A stretch of DNA of 64,000 nucleotides from Acanthochromis polyacanthus. Taxonomy: Eukaryota; Chordata; Actinopteri; Pomacentridae. The position numbers and the translations under genes were made by a program. The stretch covers positions 35,560,604-35,624,603 of the forward strand of contig NC_067129.1 in NCBI RefSeq assembly GCF_021347895.1. The letters are read 5' to 3'. Under the pieces are notes generated by a model. That model worked only from the letters and a program-made list of their open reading frames with translations. It was not told the origin of the DNA and searched no databases. Positions within the stretch are counted from its first letter, which is position 1, and each line of letters begins with the position of its first letter. Below are positions 26,471 through 39,376 of this stretch, one piece after another.

Positions 26471-27230
26471 ACTCCGTAGTCAAAGGTTGGACGACAGACG
26501 AGAAGTTACGACAAAAGTTCCGATAGTACCCGGCCATGCCTAAGAAATGGCGCAAAGCCTTTCGCGTATGGGGAATGGGAAAATCACGGATAGTAGCAAT
26601 TTTAGCAAGAAGGGGCTGGACTTGGCCTTGCCCCACCTGTCTCCCTAGGTAACTGACAGTGGCCTTACCAAAGTCGCACTTCGCAAAGTTAAGTGTTAAT
26701 GACGCGCGTGCAAGTCGGATGAACACTTGTTTGAGGATGTACATATGCTCCTTCCAGGTTTTGGAGTATACTACTAAATCGTCTAAATATGCATTGCAAT
26801 TTGGCACTCCCGACAACACGGTATCGACTAATCGCTGGAATGTAGCTGGAGCGTTACACATGCCAAACGCCATGACGGTATACTGCAGGAAGCAGTCAGG
26901 GGTCACAAACGCAGAAATTTCGGACGCACGCTCAGTCAATGGGACTTGCCAATAACCTTTCAGTAAGTCTAGTTTGGTGACGAATTTTGCAGAACCAAGG
27001 GTGTCGACACAATCTTCCATACGGGGAAGAGGGTCAGAATCAGAAACTGTGACTGCATTCACTTTACGGAAATCCGTGATAAAACGAGGTGAACCGTCAG
27101 ACTTCGCTTCTAGTAGACAAGGGGAACTCCATGAACTACAGCTTGGTATGGCTAATTTGTTGTCCAATAAGTACTGTGTTTCTTTCCTCATTAACTCACG
27201 TTTCACCGGATTTGTCCTATAAGGATGTTG
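26445..27230 (-). pseudogene. reverse transcriptase domain of LTR element pol
   Basis: The Ty3/Gypsy-type RT blocks occur in order: PCLLEAKSDGSPRFITDFRK, KLDLLKGYWQVPL, VMAFGMCNAPATFQRLVD and the catalytic box YLDDLVVYS, then LNFAKCDFGKATVSYLG and FLGMAGYYRNFCRNFS of the connection region. An in-frame stop lies just upstream near 27230, between the pre-RT linker and the RT. A shift near 26475 separates it from RNase H. RT follows integrase here, the reverse of the usual Gypsy order. Confidence 0.92.
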
Positions 27231-28462
27231 CTAAATGGGTCTGGCTTCTCTAACATCTATGGCGTGTTGCAGAACTGTAGTACGGGTTGGGATATCGTTG
27301 AAGAGGCACTCAAAACGATTAATCAGTGCAGTTATGTCACTTTGTTGCGCGCATGATAAGTGGCCTAACTGAGTAGGAAGTGTTCTAAGCATCTCAGAGT
27401 TCGGCAGACGAGCAGTCTGATGGGACAAATGACGCGTCCTTAAATTATCCTCATCATCGATGCAAGAGGGTTCGGTGACAATTAACGCACTGGCAGCAAC
27501 AGCATCAATAGTCTGATCATTTGTGGGTGAAACAGCAATGGAATTCAGTTTATGAGTAAGATACGGCTTTAACATATTTATGTGACAAACGCGAGTTTTC
27601 TGTCTCCTTTCCGGGGTGGCGATTCTGTAGTCCGTTTCGTTGAGGCGTTTGCAGACCTCATAAGGACCTGTAAATTTAGCGGACAGTGCAGAACCAGGAA
27701 CAGGTAACAAGGCTAGCACTTTGTCACCTACATCAAACTTACGAGCCACAGCAGAACGGTCAAAACGGCGTTTCATTTCCGATTGAGAGGACGACAAATA
27801 ACTCTTAGCCAGTGAATTAGCGCGATGCAATCTTTCTCGGAATTTGGACACATAGTCAAGAACGTTCACTTCAGGTGATGATTCGGACGAGAGAAAGGTT
27901 TCCTGCAATGCTCGGAGCGGGCTGCGGGGTGTATGGCCAAAGATTAGTTCAGCGGGACTAAACCCTACAGACTCCTGAACAGCATCACGGGCTGCAAACA
28001 GTACAAAAGGAATTCCTTCATCCCAATTTTTCTCAGTGTCTAATGAGTACTTACGAAGCATCGACTTTAATGTCTGGTGCAAACGTTCTAAGGCGCCTTG
28101 AGATTCAGGGTGATATGGACTGGACACGGAGTGTTTAACTGATAATGCCTTAAGGACTTGCTTGAATAGTCGTGATTTAAAATTTGTGCCATGATCCGTT
28201 TAGATCACACGAGGAAGGCCGAACGTAGAAAAGAATTTAGTTAACGCTTTAACTACGGAGGATGCAGTAATCTTACGCAATGGGATTGCCTCCTGGTAGT
28301 GAGTGGCAGCACACATAATTGTAAGTAGAAATTGATTTCCTGATTTCGTACGAGGTAATGGTCCTACACAGTCAACGATGACACGCTCGAATGGTTCACC
28401 TATTGCAGGGATAGGATGGAGCGGAGTAGGTGGAATTTTCTGGTTGGGTTTACCAACTATTT
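27231..28462 (-). pseudogene. integrase core, GPY/F module and pre-RT linker
   Basis: Minus-strand translation from the MITE boundary shows GKPNQKIPP, an ERVIVDCVGPLP block with the first core Asp, and TDHGTNF with the second Asp. The third acidic residue follows in SSPYHPESQGALERLHQTLK. A stop replaces the residue before TDHG (28200-28202). The C-terminal part holds KFTGPYEVCKRLNETDYRI, the GPY/F module typical of Gypsy integrases. The frame then runs without a break through a variable linker to CLFNDIPTRTTVLQHAIDV, the N-terminal RT linker. This shows integrase and RT belong to one polyprotein in this order. Confidence 0.88.
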
Positions 28463-29022
28463 CAGCCCGATCTCACGAGGATTCGTGAAACTGTCACGTA
28501 AATTTTTGTTTCGGCTTCGTGCGCACCAACACGATTTCGTCATGTTTTTCGTGCCGCTCACCACGAAATGCACACCAATGTATTTTAAACGGCGGACTTT
28601 TCGTGCCACTCAGAACGTATTTCAAAAGAATGTGTATATTATATTTTTAATGTAAAACCGCGGCGAATCCAACGCTATATTTTGCATGACATCGTCCCTA
28701 AACATAACCCTAACCATAATCCTAACCATAACCTAACCATAACCTAACCATAAGCCGGTGGTACACTTACCAATTTGCATAGGAATTTCAAGAATGTCCG
28801 GCGGCCGGCGGCCGCAAACGCGATCACACAAGCAGTATACGCCGATGGACAGCTTAGATCGTCATGAATCCGCCGGTATAAACCACTTTCAGATGTGATT
28901 ACCACAGCGAAAAACATTTCGTGGTGAGCGGCACGAAAAACATGACGAAATCGTGTTGGTGCGCACGAAACCGAAACTAAAACTTACGTGACAGTTTCAC
29001 GAATCCCCGTGAGACCGGGTTG
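28463..29022. mobile_element. 560-bp MITE with 108-bp terminal inverted repeats
   Basis: The ends (CAGCCCGATCTCACG and its mirror of CAACCCGGTCTCACG) form inverted repeats of about 108 bp (28463-28570 against 28915-29022). They are flanked by a 7-bp duplication ACTATTT (28456-28462 and 29023-29029). The centre holds a telomere-like CCTAACCATAA array and a GGCGGCCGGCGGCCG stretch. It has no coding capacity. It splits the integrase of the LTR element. A second copy begins at 63929. Confidence 0.92.
28695..28754. repeat. telomere-like (CCTAACCATAA)n array inside MITE
   Basis: CCCTAACCATAA/CCTAACCATAA units repeat about five times, close to but not identical with the vertebrate CCCTAA telomere unit. 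Confidence 0.85.
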
Positions 29023-29029
29023 ACTATTT

Positions 29030-30060
29030 GGCATACATGGCAACAGCGGCAGAAGTCAACCACATCTGATTTCAATCCAGACCAGAAGAAATACTTCAAG
29101 ACTAAACTATAAGTCCTATTAATCCCTAAATGTCCTGACCATGGCTGTTCATGAGCAACGGACAGTACATGTTGCCTATATACGGATGGTACCATCACCT
29201 GGTAGATACTGTCATCATCATTTACAGGAGACCATTTACGCATTAGTATGTTGTTATCAAGAAAAAAAGCTACCGTTTCAGCACTTGCTTTGTCAACACT
29301 CACCACACTGTCAAAGCATCGTTTTAGAGTCGGATCAGCCCTCTGCGCAGCGGCGAGACGTTCACTGTCCACTGGCAGCGTCATTCCATCTGGAGAGGAC
29401 GGCTCCCGACTGTTAGAGCGCACCGGCTTGGCGGCTTCCAAAGGCGGCACTGTGGGCACTTTCTCTGCCACAGGCTGCACACTATCTTCTGAAAAAGCAG
29501 ACATTAGAACAGTGTCAGCTAATGAAAATTCATCTCTTTTCTTAGCTTGTGCTCGGATAATTGCACAAGACGGGAACAATTTCGAATCGTCAGACATAAG
29601 CATAAGGTCTGTGCTGTGAGGAGAATTCATCACCTCAAGGGCTGGAACTACTCGACCACCTGCCAGATCATTTCCAATGATCAACGTTACTCCTTTAATG
29701 GGCAGCGGGGGGCAAATGGCAATAGGGAAAATTCCACTCACCAATTCTGACTGAATGTGAACATTATGCACTGGCTGCGGGACATAACCCATCTCAATTC
29801 CCTGTAAAGCCACACTGTAACCACAAGCAGAAGCTTGGGAAAACGGTAAAGCAGTAGCCAGCATGACAGACTGAGAGGCATCGGTATCTCTCAGAATGCG
29901 CACTGGGCACTGATCAGCAGACTCACCCATTAGAGACACAAATCCATCAAAGATAAATGGTTCAAAACATGGATCTGGGCGGACAGGAGAGATAAGATCA
30001 TGTTTAGCACAGTTGTCAGTCTTTATAAATCCAACGCCTTTAGCAGACGATCCGTTACCA
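29030..30060 (-). pseudogene. protease and integrase zinc-binding domain of LTR element pol
   Basis: The frame begins about 30060, after a homopolymer slip that separates it from gag. It contains the retropepsin-like segment CPVRILRDTDASQSVMLA. The active-site triad should read D-[TS]-G, but here Gly is replaced by Asp, so the protease is probably dead. Further on, GVTLIIGNDLAGGRVVP matches the second conserved protease loop. The C-terminal part has the HHCC zinc finger of integrase: HEQPWSGHLGINRTY followed by CRCCHVCQ. It is cut by the MITE immediately after CQIV. Order is therefore protease then integrase. Confidence 0.88.
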
Positions 30061-31294
30061 TTTTGTTCCTTTTTTTTTCAGAATGGGACAGTTCGCGATG
30101 AGATGTCCAGACTTGTGGCAATAAAAGCAACCCTTCTCAAATCTACGGTACATAACCGGCTGTGTCAAAACATGAGATTTCTCTGGAGCAGACGAAAAGA
30201 CAGACTTGTGCGTAAGCACGTACTCATCAGCCAAAATAGAGGCAGCAGAGAGAGTAGACATCTTTCGTTTGTTAAGATAAGTTACAGTTCGTTCCGGTAA
30301 ATAGTTTTTAAACTCTTCTAATAAGATGAGTTCACGCAAAGCATTAAGATCTGACACTTTACAAGCATTGCACCATTTCTCAAAGAGCATTCCTTTCTCT
30401 CTGGCAAACTTCACATACGCTTGAGCAGAAGCCTTCTTATGATTTCTAAACTTCTGTCTGTAAGCCTCTGGGACTAATTCATAGGCATGTAAGACTGCTA
30501 ATTTTACAGATTCATAATCCAGACTTTTATCAAGGGGAAGAGCAGCGACAGCTTCTTGAGCTTTACCATGCAGTTTAAATTGCAAAAGCAATGGCCAAGC
30601 TTCAGGCGGCCAGCAAAGAGCAGATGCAATACGTTCAAAAGCAGCGAAATAACCGTCAACCTCAACGTCACGGAACGGCAGAACAAGAGAAATATTTTTA
30701 CCAATGTCAAAATTTGTAGAGGCAGAATTGGAGGAAGGGAGAGACATACCTGCATCAGTAGATGCGATCGGTGCCGGATTCAGCTGAGCATTAAGCTCCA
30801 GCTGATGCAGGTGGACTTCGTTGTCAGCCTCAATTTCCAACTTGCGCATTTCCAGTTTAAGTTGATTTTGTCACGCCTCAGCTTTTTCTTCAGCCTCCAT
30901 TTGGAGTCTAGCCAACCGAAGTCTGGCTTCGCCCCTAGAATCAGTGCTTGTTGAGGAGAGAGGATCATAACGAGGCAAAGTGAACGGCACTTTAGGCTGT
31001 ACCTCCGTCTCACTTGGTTCTGAGTGAGCATGCTCAGCCTGCCTCTCCTCCTCTGAAGGAATGCAGCCATCCGCCCCCTCAGACACAGGCGCACACACAG
31101 GCGACACAAATGGCACTGGCAAAACAGTGAGTCCCAATTCCACCAATTTACCAATAACCACAGCCTTTAACTCCTTTTTGAGAAAAAGCGATGTTGAAAT
31201 GAACAGCTATTTCCACCAAACTGTCCTTCCTAAGCCTATTAACAAGATCCAACGACGGATTCGACAAAAAACCCTCTAAATCAAACAAAGCCAT
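30052..31294 (-). pseudogene. gag of LTR element
   Basis: Translation starts at 31294 (MALFDLEGFLSNPSLDLV). A shift near 31170 moves into the frame VIGKLVELGLTVLPVPF. A stop interrupts it near 30870, between EEKAEA and QNQLKLEM. The long final part has a capsid-like helical region (FDIGKNISLVLPFRDVEVDG, WPLLLQFKLHGKAQEAVAAL) with a SCAN-like look. It ends with a CCHC zinc knuckle CFYCHKSGHLIANC, then a poly-Lys run coded by nine A residues. The pol frame follows after that A-run. Confidence 0.88.
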
Positions 31295-31407
31295 TAACTC
31301 CCAATCAAGTCACACACACCAACATAAAATGCTATCTCAGCCTAACCAATAAACGCGGTCCTACAGAGAAAAAAGCAACGTTTATGTTATCCTCCACTAA
31401 TAAAGAA

Positions 31408-31421
31408 CGGACGAGCCCCCA
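31408..31421 (-). other. primer-binding site, tRNA-Pro type
   Basis: On the minus strand TGGGGGCTCGTCCG lies four bases after the 5' LTR. This is identical to the first 14 positions of the well-known tRNA-Pro primer-binding site of murine gammaretroviruses. Confidence 0.75.
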
Positions 31422-31425
31422 TTTA

Positions 31426-32045
31426 TGTTATGACCCTGGCTTGTTGTGTGGGTAAGGGTGGTAACATAATAAGCCCAGATGGAATTCGGCGTTAAAGATT
31501 TTAATATATATAAAATAAAAGATACAATAATGAACAAAAAGAGGCAACAATTAATAAATGTAAAAATAAAATATAAACAACAACAAAAAGAGACTCTAAA
31601 CTAGAGTTATGTCAACGCAAAATCCCAATATATATCCTAACTCCGTGTGTGACAAAACTAAATGAAAAAACTAGTGCCTCCAAATCCACAAGTTTCCACA
31701 AGAGTTAACAGAGTGCCGAAGCCTAACAGAGTCCTAAAGTACAACAGAGTTCCAGAATTCTAACAGAGTTTTCACTAATCGAAGGCACGGGAGCAGGACT
31801 GGTTACAGCGGCGAGCTCCTCGTCCTCAGGCTGGCTGGCGTCTTTATACTGGTCCACCGTGGCACCGGATTGGCTGGCTCTCGTGCAGCAGCTGTTCTTA
31901 ATTACTCAAGCTCCAGGTGAGACGGATTATCATCAGCCTGAGAGTGACAGGACATGCGCACACACACACGCACACCACACATTCACACAGCACACAAGCA
32001 CTCAAAGGAGGAGGAGAAACCCCAAATACGGCAACGCCCATAACA
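31426..32045 (-). repeat. 5' LTR (element orientation)
   Basis: 620 bp, starting TGTTATGGGCG and ending CATAACA on the minus strand. It carries a TATA-like GTATAAAGACG near 31842. Compared with the 3' LTR it has about nine extra bases next to its start. Confidence 0.9.
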
Positions 32046-32713
32046 ACTGCACACCAGCTTGGTGCCGCAGTGCTCACATTCGTCTCGTAGATAAGCCGAT
32101 CAACGATGCTTTGCATTTAGTGACTGGATGCCTTCGTCCTACACCAACGGACGACTTATATATACTTTCCGACATCCATCCATCTGAGCTTCGCCGCAAG
32201 AGAGCCACACTGTCTCTGGCTCGCCGAGCGCTGGAACCTGGTCATCTTTTGCATGACCGTCTCCATTCTCCTCCATCTAGAGGACACTGGCAGCTCAAGT
32301 CGAGACACCCCTTTGTCCCTGCTGCACTGGAACTGCTGAATGATGCAAATCAGTTAGGCAGTAACGCAGCTAGCTGGGCGGACGGCAAATGGAACACGAA
32401 ATGGAAAGAAAGTTCTTCCAGACTTAGTGGATTCATTGCAGAGGCCAGCACATCACCACCTGGAATATTTTTTCCTAGACCCGCCTGGGTCAGGCTTAAC
32501 TGCCTTCGAACTGGTGTTGGCCTCTTCCGCTCAACTATGCATAAATGGGGTATGGCCTCCACTGCGGCATGTGAGTGTGGTGCAGAGGAGCAGACTGCAG
32601 ACCATGTGATAACATCTTGCCCCATATACTGCCATCCAAATGGGGTTCATGGTCTGACTAGTGCAGATGAGACCTTAGTCAGTTGGCTGACTAACATCTG
32701 CCCAGAGATATAA
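32046..32713 (+). pseudogene. LINE ORF2 C-terminal part
   Basis: This continues the LINE frame after the LTR element: CTPAWCRSAHIRLVDKPIND, RKRATLSLARRALEPGHLL, and a C-terminal zinc-knuckle-like CECGAEEQTADHVITSCP (C-x-C-x8-H-x4-C). It ends CPEI and a stop at 32713. The cysteine knuckle after the RT is typical of I- and Jockey-related LINEs. About 50 bp of 3' UTR and a (GAA)n tail follow. Its N-terminal half is the fragment at 24840-25309. Confidence 0.82.
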
Positions 32714-32773
32714 CGGTTTACACCTTCTGCTGCAAGATCTTTCTCCAAATGAAGAAGAAGAAGAACAGAATAA

Positions 32774-35700
32774 ACTCTATTGTCCATCTAAGGCAGTAAA
32801 ATGGTCTTTAGCCTCAACCAGGAAAACAAACATTTCCATAAGATTAAAAAAAAGGACAAAGGACAAAACACAGCACTCTATTGTGATCCATTCATATCCT
32901 GATGTGTTCACTCTGATATTTAATGGTCACAATAGGTAAACAATGTAGTTTTTAAATGAGCAACAAAAGAAATAATGAAGCTCTTGCTCTGAATGTGTTG
33001 ATGTTTTAATGCTGCATATCTGCTATAAATAATGGCAACATGTACTCTGTATTATCATTATGCTACAACAGCAAAGATGAAGTTAAAGGGGATAAATGGA
33101 ACCTGTGAATACTAAGAATAGAGAATAATAAATTGCTGAAACAGTTGGTCTGTCCTGTAAGTGAAAGTTAAACAGGAAGTGTTTCACTGAGGATGTTGTC
33201 CATTCAGTCTCCTTCTTCACAGCCAGATGAGGTTTTCCTTCTGTTGGCTTCACTCGGAAGATCCTCACAGTAAATATACTACATTACACAAACACAACAC
33301 ACTTCAGCTGTTTATATGAAACTCAACATGAACAAAATCAAATAACCACGCATTTTCTGTTTTTTAATACCTGTTTCAGAACAGAAAATCCAATTGCCAA
33401 AATACACACGGACCGGAAAGCGGGAAGGACTCCCCACCCTCCCGTTCATGCTTCAAAGAGCCTCCAATTGTCACAGAAAGTGAAGCTATCAGGCTTGGAG
33501 TAGGGGTGCAGATCAATGAAGCAGCAGATCAGTGAGAAGCTGTCGAATTTTACGTATAAGGAACGGACAGCTTGGAGCTTCGGTGACGGGAGCTTGTTGG
33601 ATTTCCAATTGCGCTGATCGATAAACATGAGTTGCATTCTTGTTTGGGAAATGACGACTTAATTCAAAAATGTTTGCTCTTTTCTTGAGACTCATTTGAA
33701 TTTGAATGTTCCTGTAGGCTTTGACTGGTTCGGGTCATTTACATCTAGCAACACATCGGGGGACACATTCGAGCAGAGCTGGCCACATTTATATCCTGAC
33801 TTCACATTTTCAGTTGGAAAAAGAGAAACTGTATCCACAAAACAGGGCCTAAAAATCCCAGATATGTTTATCGCTTAGGCAGCATTTTAGTTTTGAAAGC
33901 ATCCACTCCGCTGCACTAGACCCTTGGTGCTACGACTTGGTATTTAACCAGTAGCAGCCAAACATTTCGGCCTTTTCGACGGCTGCCTACGATTGTCATT
34001 ATCTGCTATTAAAACACGTTTTAAAAAATACCGCCTGATGGGAAGAGGTTTGCCAAAAGAGCTTCTTCACAGCAGGCATTTTGCCTCGTCAGAGCAGGAA
34101 CAGATACTAATAACATTAATAATCCATTAATTCCATGTCGCACAAATTCAACAACATGAATTCTGCTACTTTGCATCCGTTGCATAATGGACGATTTATT
34201 TATCAAGTTTAAATGTGGGATATGCCATTTAAATAAATGCATGGTGTCAAGATCAGTCAGATTTATTGATTTAAATGCATATTTTAGGTTGCAAACATTA
34301 TTTTGATGGCTTGGATTGAAATAATGTTGGTAATTACACCGGCATATTCAAGTCCATATGCTACTTATTAATAAATAATTGACCATTTGAAATGCCATTG
34401 ATTGTAGAGGCAAGACTAATTCCCTGAACATAACTTAATTCAAAGTCAAAATTCAAAAAGTTTGATGCAAACTGTTGACTTATTTTTTGTTTTAGCCTAG
34501 AATTTGTTTTCAGGGTGTAGTGGAGCCAATGAAAATTCGTAAGCCATTGTTTTAAGATATTTTAAGGCATGAAGGGATTATTCAAATGTGACAAAATGCT
34601 AAATTAGTAACTGTGAGGGGTCATTCGACCTTAAATCATTAAAACTTTTTCTGCTCAACTATCTCTGATTTGCAGGAAATGTTTATAGCATAAATTAGAA
34701 ATTTTAGCTTGATATGTCAAGTACTTCACTGGATACATTCTGAACATTTCGTCCACTGACATATTTTCAAAACATGTTTTTTTGCAGGTGAAATTTGACT
34801 ATTTCATCTGCCTGTCTAATATTGAAGAATCCGTGGCATAATAAGAAACAACAGTGAAAAGGTCAAGATTTTACCTTTTGTAGATCTTGAGATGTTTGAG
34901 TCATTTATAAATTACCTCAAAAAGCCTTAAAATAATAGATACCATTAAATATCCACAAAAAAATAAAATAACATCAGAGGTGGTTAAGCAGAAGGCCCCT
35001 GATGGTTTGAAATGGGAATAGAATGTTTTATTGCAGTTTATTTGCATTTTTGTTGCATTTCTGCATGAAACGTGCTATAGAAATGCAGTCTGATTGATTG
35101 AATATACCAGAGATTAGTTTTTAGGGGTTCAATGAATGAACATAGATGGACTTTAAGACCTTTCCACACTGATATTAGTGTTTTGTAAAGAAAACATTTG
35201 TTTCAGAGAGCACTCTTGACATTGGCCACATAATTGTGAACTCACACTGCTCCTGTTAGCACTTGCTAAGACTGTGTGATAGATTTCCAGATTTGGAAGG
35301 TCCTCCTTCTTGCCACTGTGCAGTGTTTAGGCTGCTTGTTAGTGCCAAATTACTCAAATCCGGCTTCTTGGATCACATTTGATAGTTTCATTGTTATCTG
35401 AAACAACCAGCCCTCATCAACACAACATTCTGCTTTCTTTCTTTGCTCAAAATGTGTGGTAAAACTTGCCCCTCCTGGAGGAACAGCTTCAATTTTCAGG
35501 GGTGGCACTGCTCTGTAGAACCTCCAGTAAACCAGTGTGTGCAGGTTGATGAGAAAACAGGCTGCAGCTTTCTGCAAAACAAAGGAATTTCGCCTCAGCA
35601 CATGTCATGTGTGTGAGATTGGTGAGGAAGCCAACCTGGTTGAGAGTTAACTTTGTGTATGTGCTGGTGTGTGTTATTTGGTGGCCAGAAAAGGGTGTAT

Positions 35701-36851
35701 TTATCATAACACCAGGACTGTTTTCCTTCTTCCAGCACAGCGTAATCCTCCCTGGAGCAGCAGCCGAGATTACAAACAACACACATCAGCAGCAGCACAT
35801 TCACACACTGCTTCAGTCATTCACACACAAACACACTCGTACAAATATTACATGTATACACCATCCTGGGGGCATGAAGCTGTTGCAATGGGTTCCACTT
35901 GGTCTGCGCAGTGAGAGATGGCTGCTGGCTATAGAAAATTGTCACTGAAGAAACATACAAGTGCAGCCAATACAGCCGCACTGTTCCCACTGTGGTGTAA
36001 CTGTAAAATATGTTCTCTTCTGTGTACTAATTAATTTCACTTCTTGCTGTGGGGCCTGCAGGAGCAAATGGGTTCGGTCTTCTGAGTTCAGTGTGCCTGT
36101 GGGTGCATTAGAAAGGCTCAGATCAATAAGAGAATTATTATCTACAAGCATTTTACACCGTATTACTCACCTTCCTCCTGCAGGAGCCTCTTCTCTGACG
36201 GTGCTAAGTATCAACTGAAGAATTTATGAAAGAAGTGAGGGGAGAAGGTGCCTGTTAAATCATTATCGCAGAGGAAAAGAGCTGCGTGTTTATCTCTGCC
36301 GTCTCCATTAAAATCCTTTAATGCACACGTCCGAGGGCGTTCTCCTGCGTCAGCCAGGGCCACTTGTTAGAGATTTAAAAACAGAGTGCGTATTCATCTT
36401 TTTCTCTGAGCATAATGATATTTGAGCCTTTTCAGTGAATGTTTGAAGGAAGATGGTCCCTTTGCAACATCCTGCTTGACAAGCACCTGCACAGCTGATG
36501 TGCAAATGCTTGACTGCAGGACTTTAAAGGAATTCCCAAATCAAATAAACCATAAGCCCGGTGCTGACTTGCTGTCTGGTGACTGAGCTCGTCAGGGGAA
36601 AAGTGCAGCTTTCCATTGCAGCAGGGCAAAAAGATGGATGTGTCTATGGCAAACTGTTTTAACATGTATCAGCTAGTCTGGATATTTGTTGCAGAAATCT
36701 GTTAAGTTCTTCCTATAGTCGAAAACAACATTTCAGATGTCATTCTTCCAAGAACACAAGTCACTTTTACCAATGACGCGTAGATTTCTGCAGTTCAGCT
36801 GCATTATGACTTGTTTAGTTATCTGCAGTTTAATTCTGATTTATCGTAATC
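32774..36851. other. unique intergenic sequence, no gene recognised
   Basis: No known repeat or convincing exon was found. A minus-strand frame around 33446-33695 is modestly long but has no recognisable domain. Between 36240 and 36480 the composition is balanced and repeat-free, a possible conserved non-coding element. Confidence 0.3.
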
Positions 36852-36859
36852 CTAGTTCA

Positions 36860-37220
36860 TCCATTCATTGTCTATACACTGCTTAATCCTCATAATGGTC
36901 TCAGGGGGCTGGAGCTTATCTCAGCTGACTTAGGGTGAAGGGAGGGGACACCCTGGACAGGTCACCAGTCTATCATAGGGCTACATATGTAGACAAACAA
37001 TCACACTCACATTCACACCTGCGGACAATTTAGAATCATCAGTTAACCTCAGCATGTTCTTGGACTGTGGGAGGAAGCCGGAGTACCTGGAGAAAACCCA
37101 CACATGCACAAGGAAAACATGCCAACTCCATGCAGAAAGTTTCTGGGAAGGCGGGGACACAAACCAGGGATCTTCTAGCTGCAAGGCGAAAGTGCTAACC
37201 ACCAAGCTATTGGCCCAGTT
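36860..37220 (-). mobile_element. full-length tRNA-derived SINE
   Basis: On the minus strand the head reads TAGCTTGGTGGTTAGCAC (A-box region), then GGTTTGTGTCC (B-box region). The body is the same as at 17518-17814 and it ends in a CAATGAATGGA tail. It is flanked by the duplicate CTAGTTCA (36852-36859 and 37221-37228). It is diverged, so it is an older insertion. Confidence 0.88.
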
Positions 37221-37741
37221 CTAGTTCAAGATATCTTTAATTGCCTTCAGTTTGCGTCCTTTTTTAGATGTTTTAGGTTAGGTTTGTGCTTCCCAGAATG
37301 ATGTAGAAATGTCAAACTGGATTTCCTACTACTGAATGTAATCAATCTTAGTAAACTGGTCCCAAACTCACCCTTGAAGTGGATTGGCTCATGCTTGAAG
37401 CCTGAGATGCATTCACGAAATCTGGAAAAATTGATTTTACTCATTTTGCCGCACACCTACAACATTTTACAACAAATGTTTAAACTTATTATGGTTTTAA
37501 AAGTAGCTTGTTTCCAAACCGCTCCACTGGATTGTACCAGTTAACTGTGCTCCGTTGCTTGTGTTATCATTAATTATTGCTCTCTTTATTCTATTTTGAT
37601 TGCATTCTTGACATCATTGGAAATGAGGGCCTGCTCTTAATGATTCCTCAAGAGTTAAATAAGGATTATTTTAATAAATGAATGTAATAAATTATGTATA
37701 TTTTGCGTTACAGTTTTGATACTAAAATAATATTGTAGATA

Positions 37742-39376
<1,635 letters not shown>

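Larger units (their letters stand above)
25315..32045 (-). mobile_element. Gmr1-like LTR retrotransposon (Ty3/Gypsy proteins, copia-like order)
   Basis: This 6731-bp element lies in minus orientation with two LTRs (25315-25928 and 31426-32045). Its flanking 5-bp copies are ACTAC (25310-25314) and ACTGC (32046-32050). Removing the element restores the LINE frame. Coding order on the minus strand is gag, protease, integrase, reverse transcriptase, RNase H. Integrase before RT is the copia order, yet the RT, RNase H and GPY/F motif are Gypsy-type. That combination is known from the deuterostome Gmr1 group first described in cod. The copy is decayed: stops and frameshifts occur in gag and pol, and a MITE sits in the integrase. 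Confidence 0.9.
24827..32763 (+). mobile_element. 5'-truncated LINE (I/Jockey-like) split by an LTR retrotransposon
   Basis: The LINE consists of 24827-25309 and 32046-32763, about 1.2 kb in total, with the LTR element between them. It is flanked by the 10-bp duplicate AACAGAATAA (24817-24826 and 32764-32773) and ends in a (GAA)n tail. The clade call rests on the RT and C-terminal motifs only. Confidence 0.8.

Noticed and set aside
28695..28754. Interstitial telomere signal
   Set aside because: The units are CCTAACCATAA, not pure CCCTAA, and lie inside a MITE. A chromosome-fusion or telomere origin is not needed.
33446..33695. Minus-strand frame with RNWKSNKLPSPKL
   Set aside because: No recognised domain, no clear start or splice pattern. 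It may be a chance frame or an old exon.
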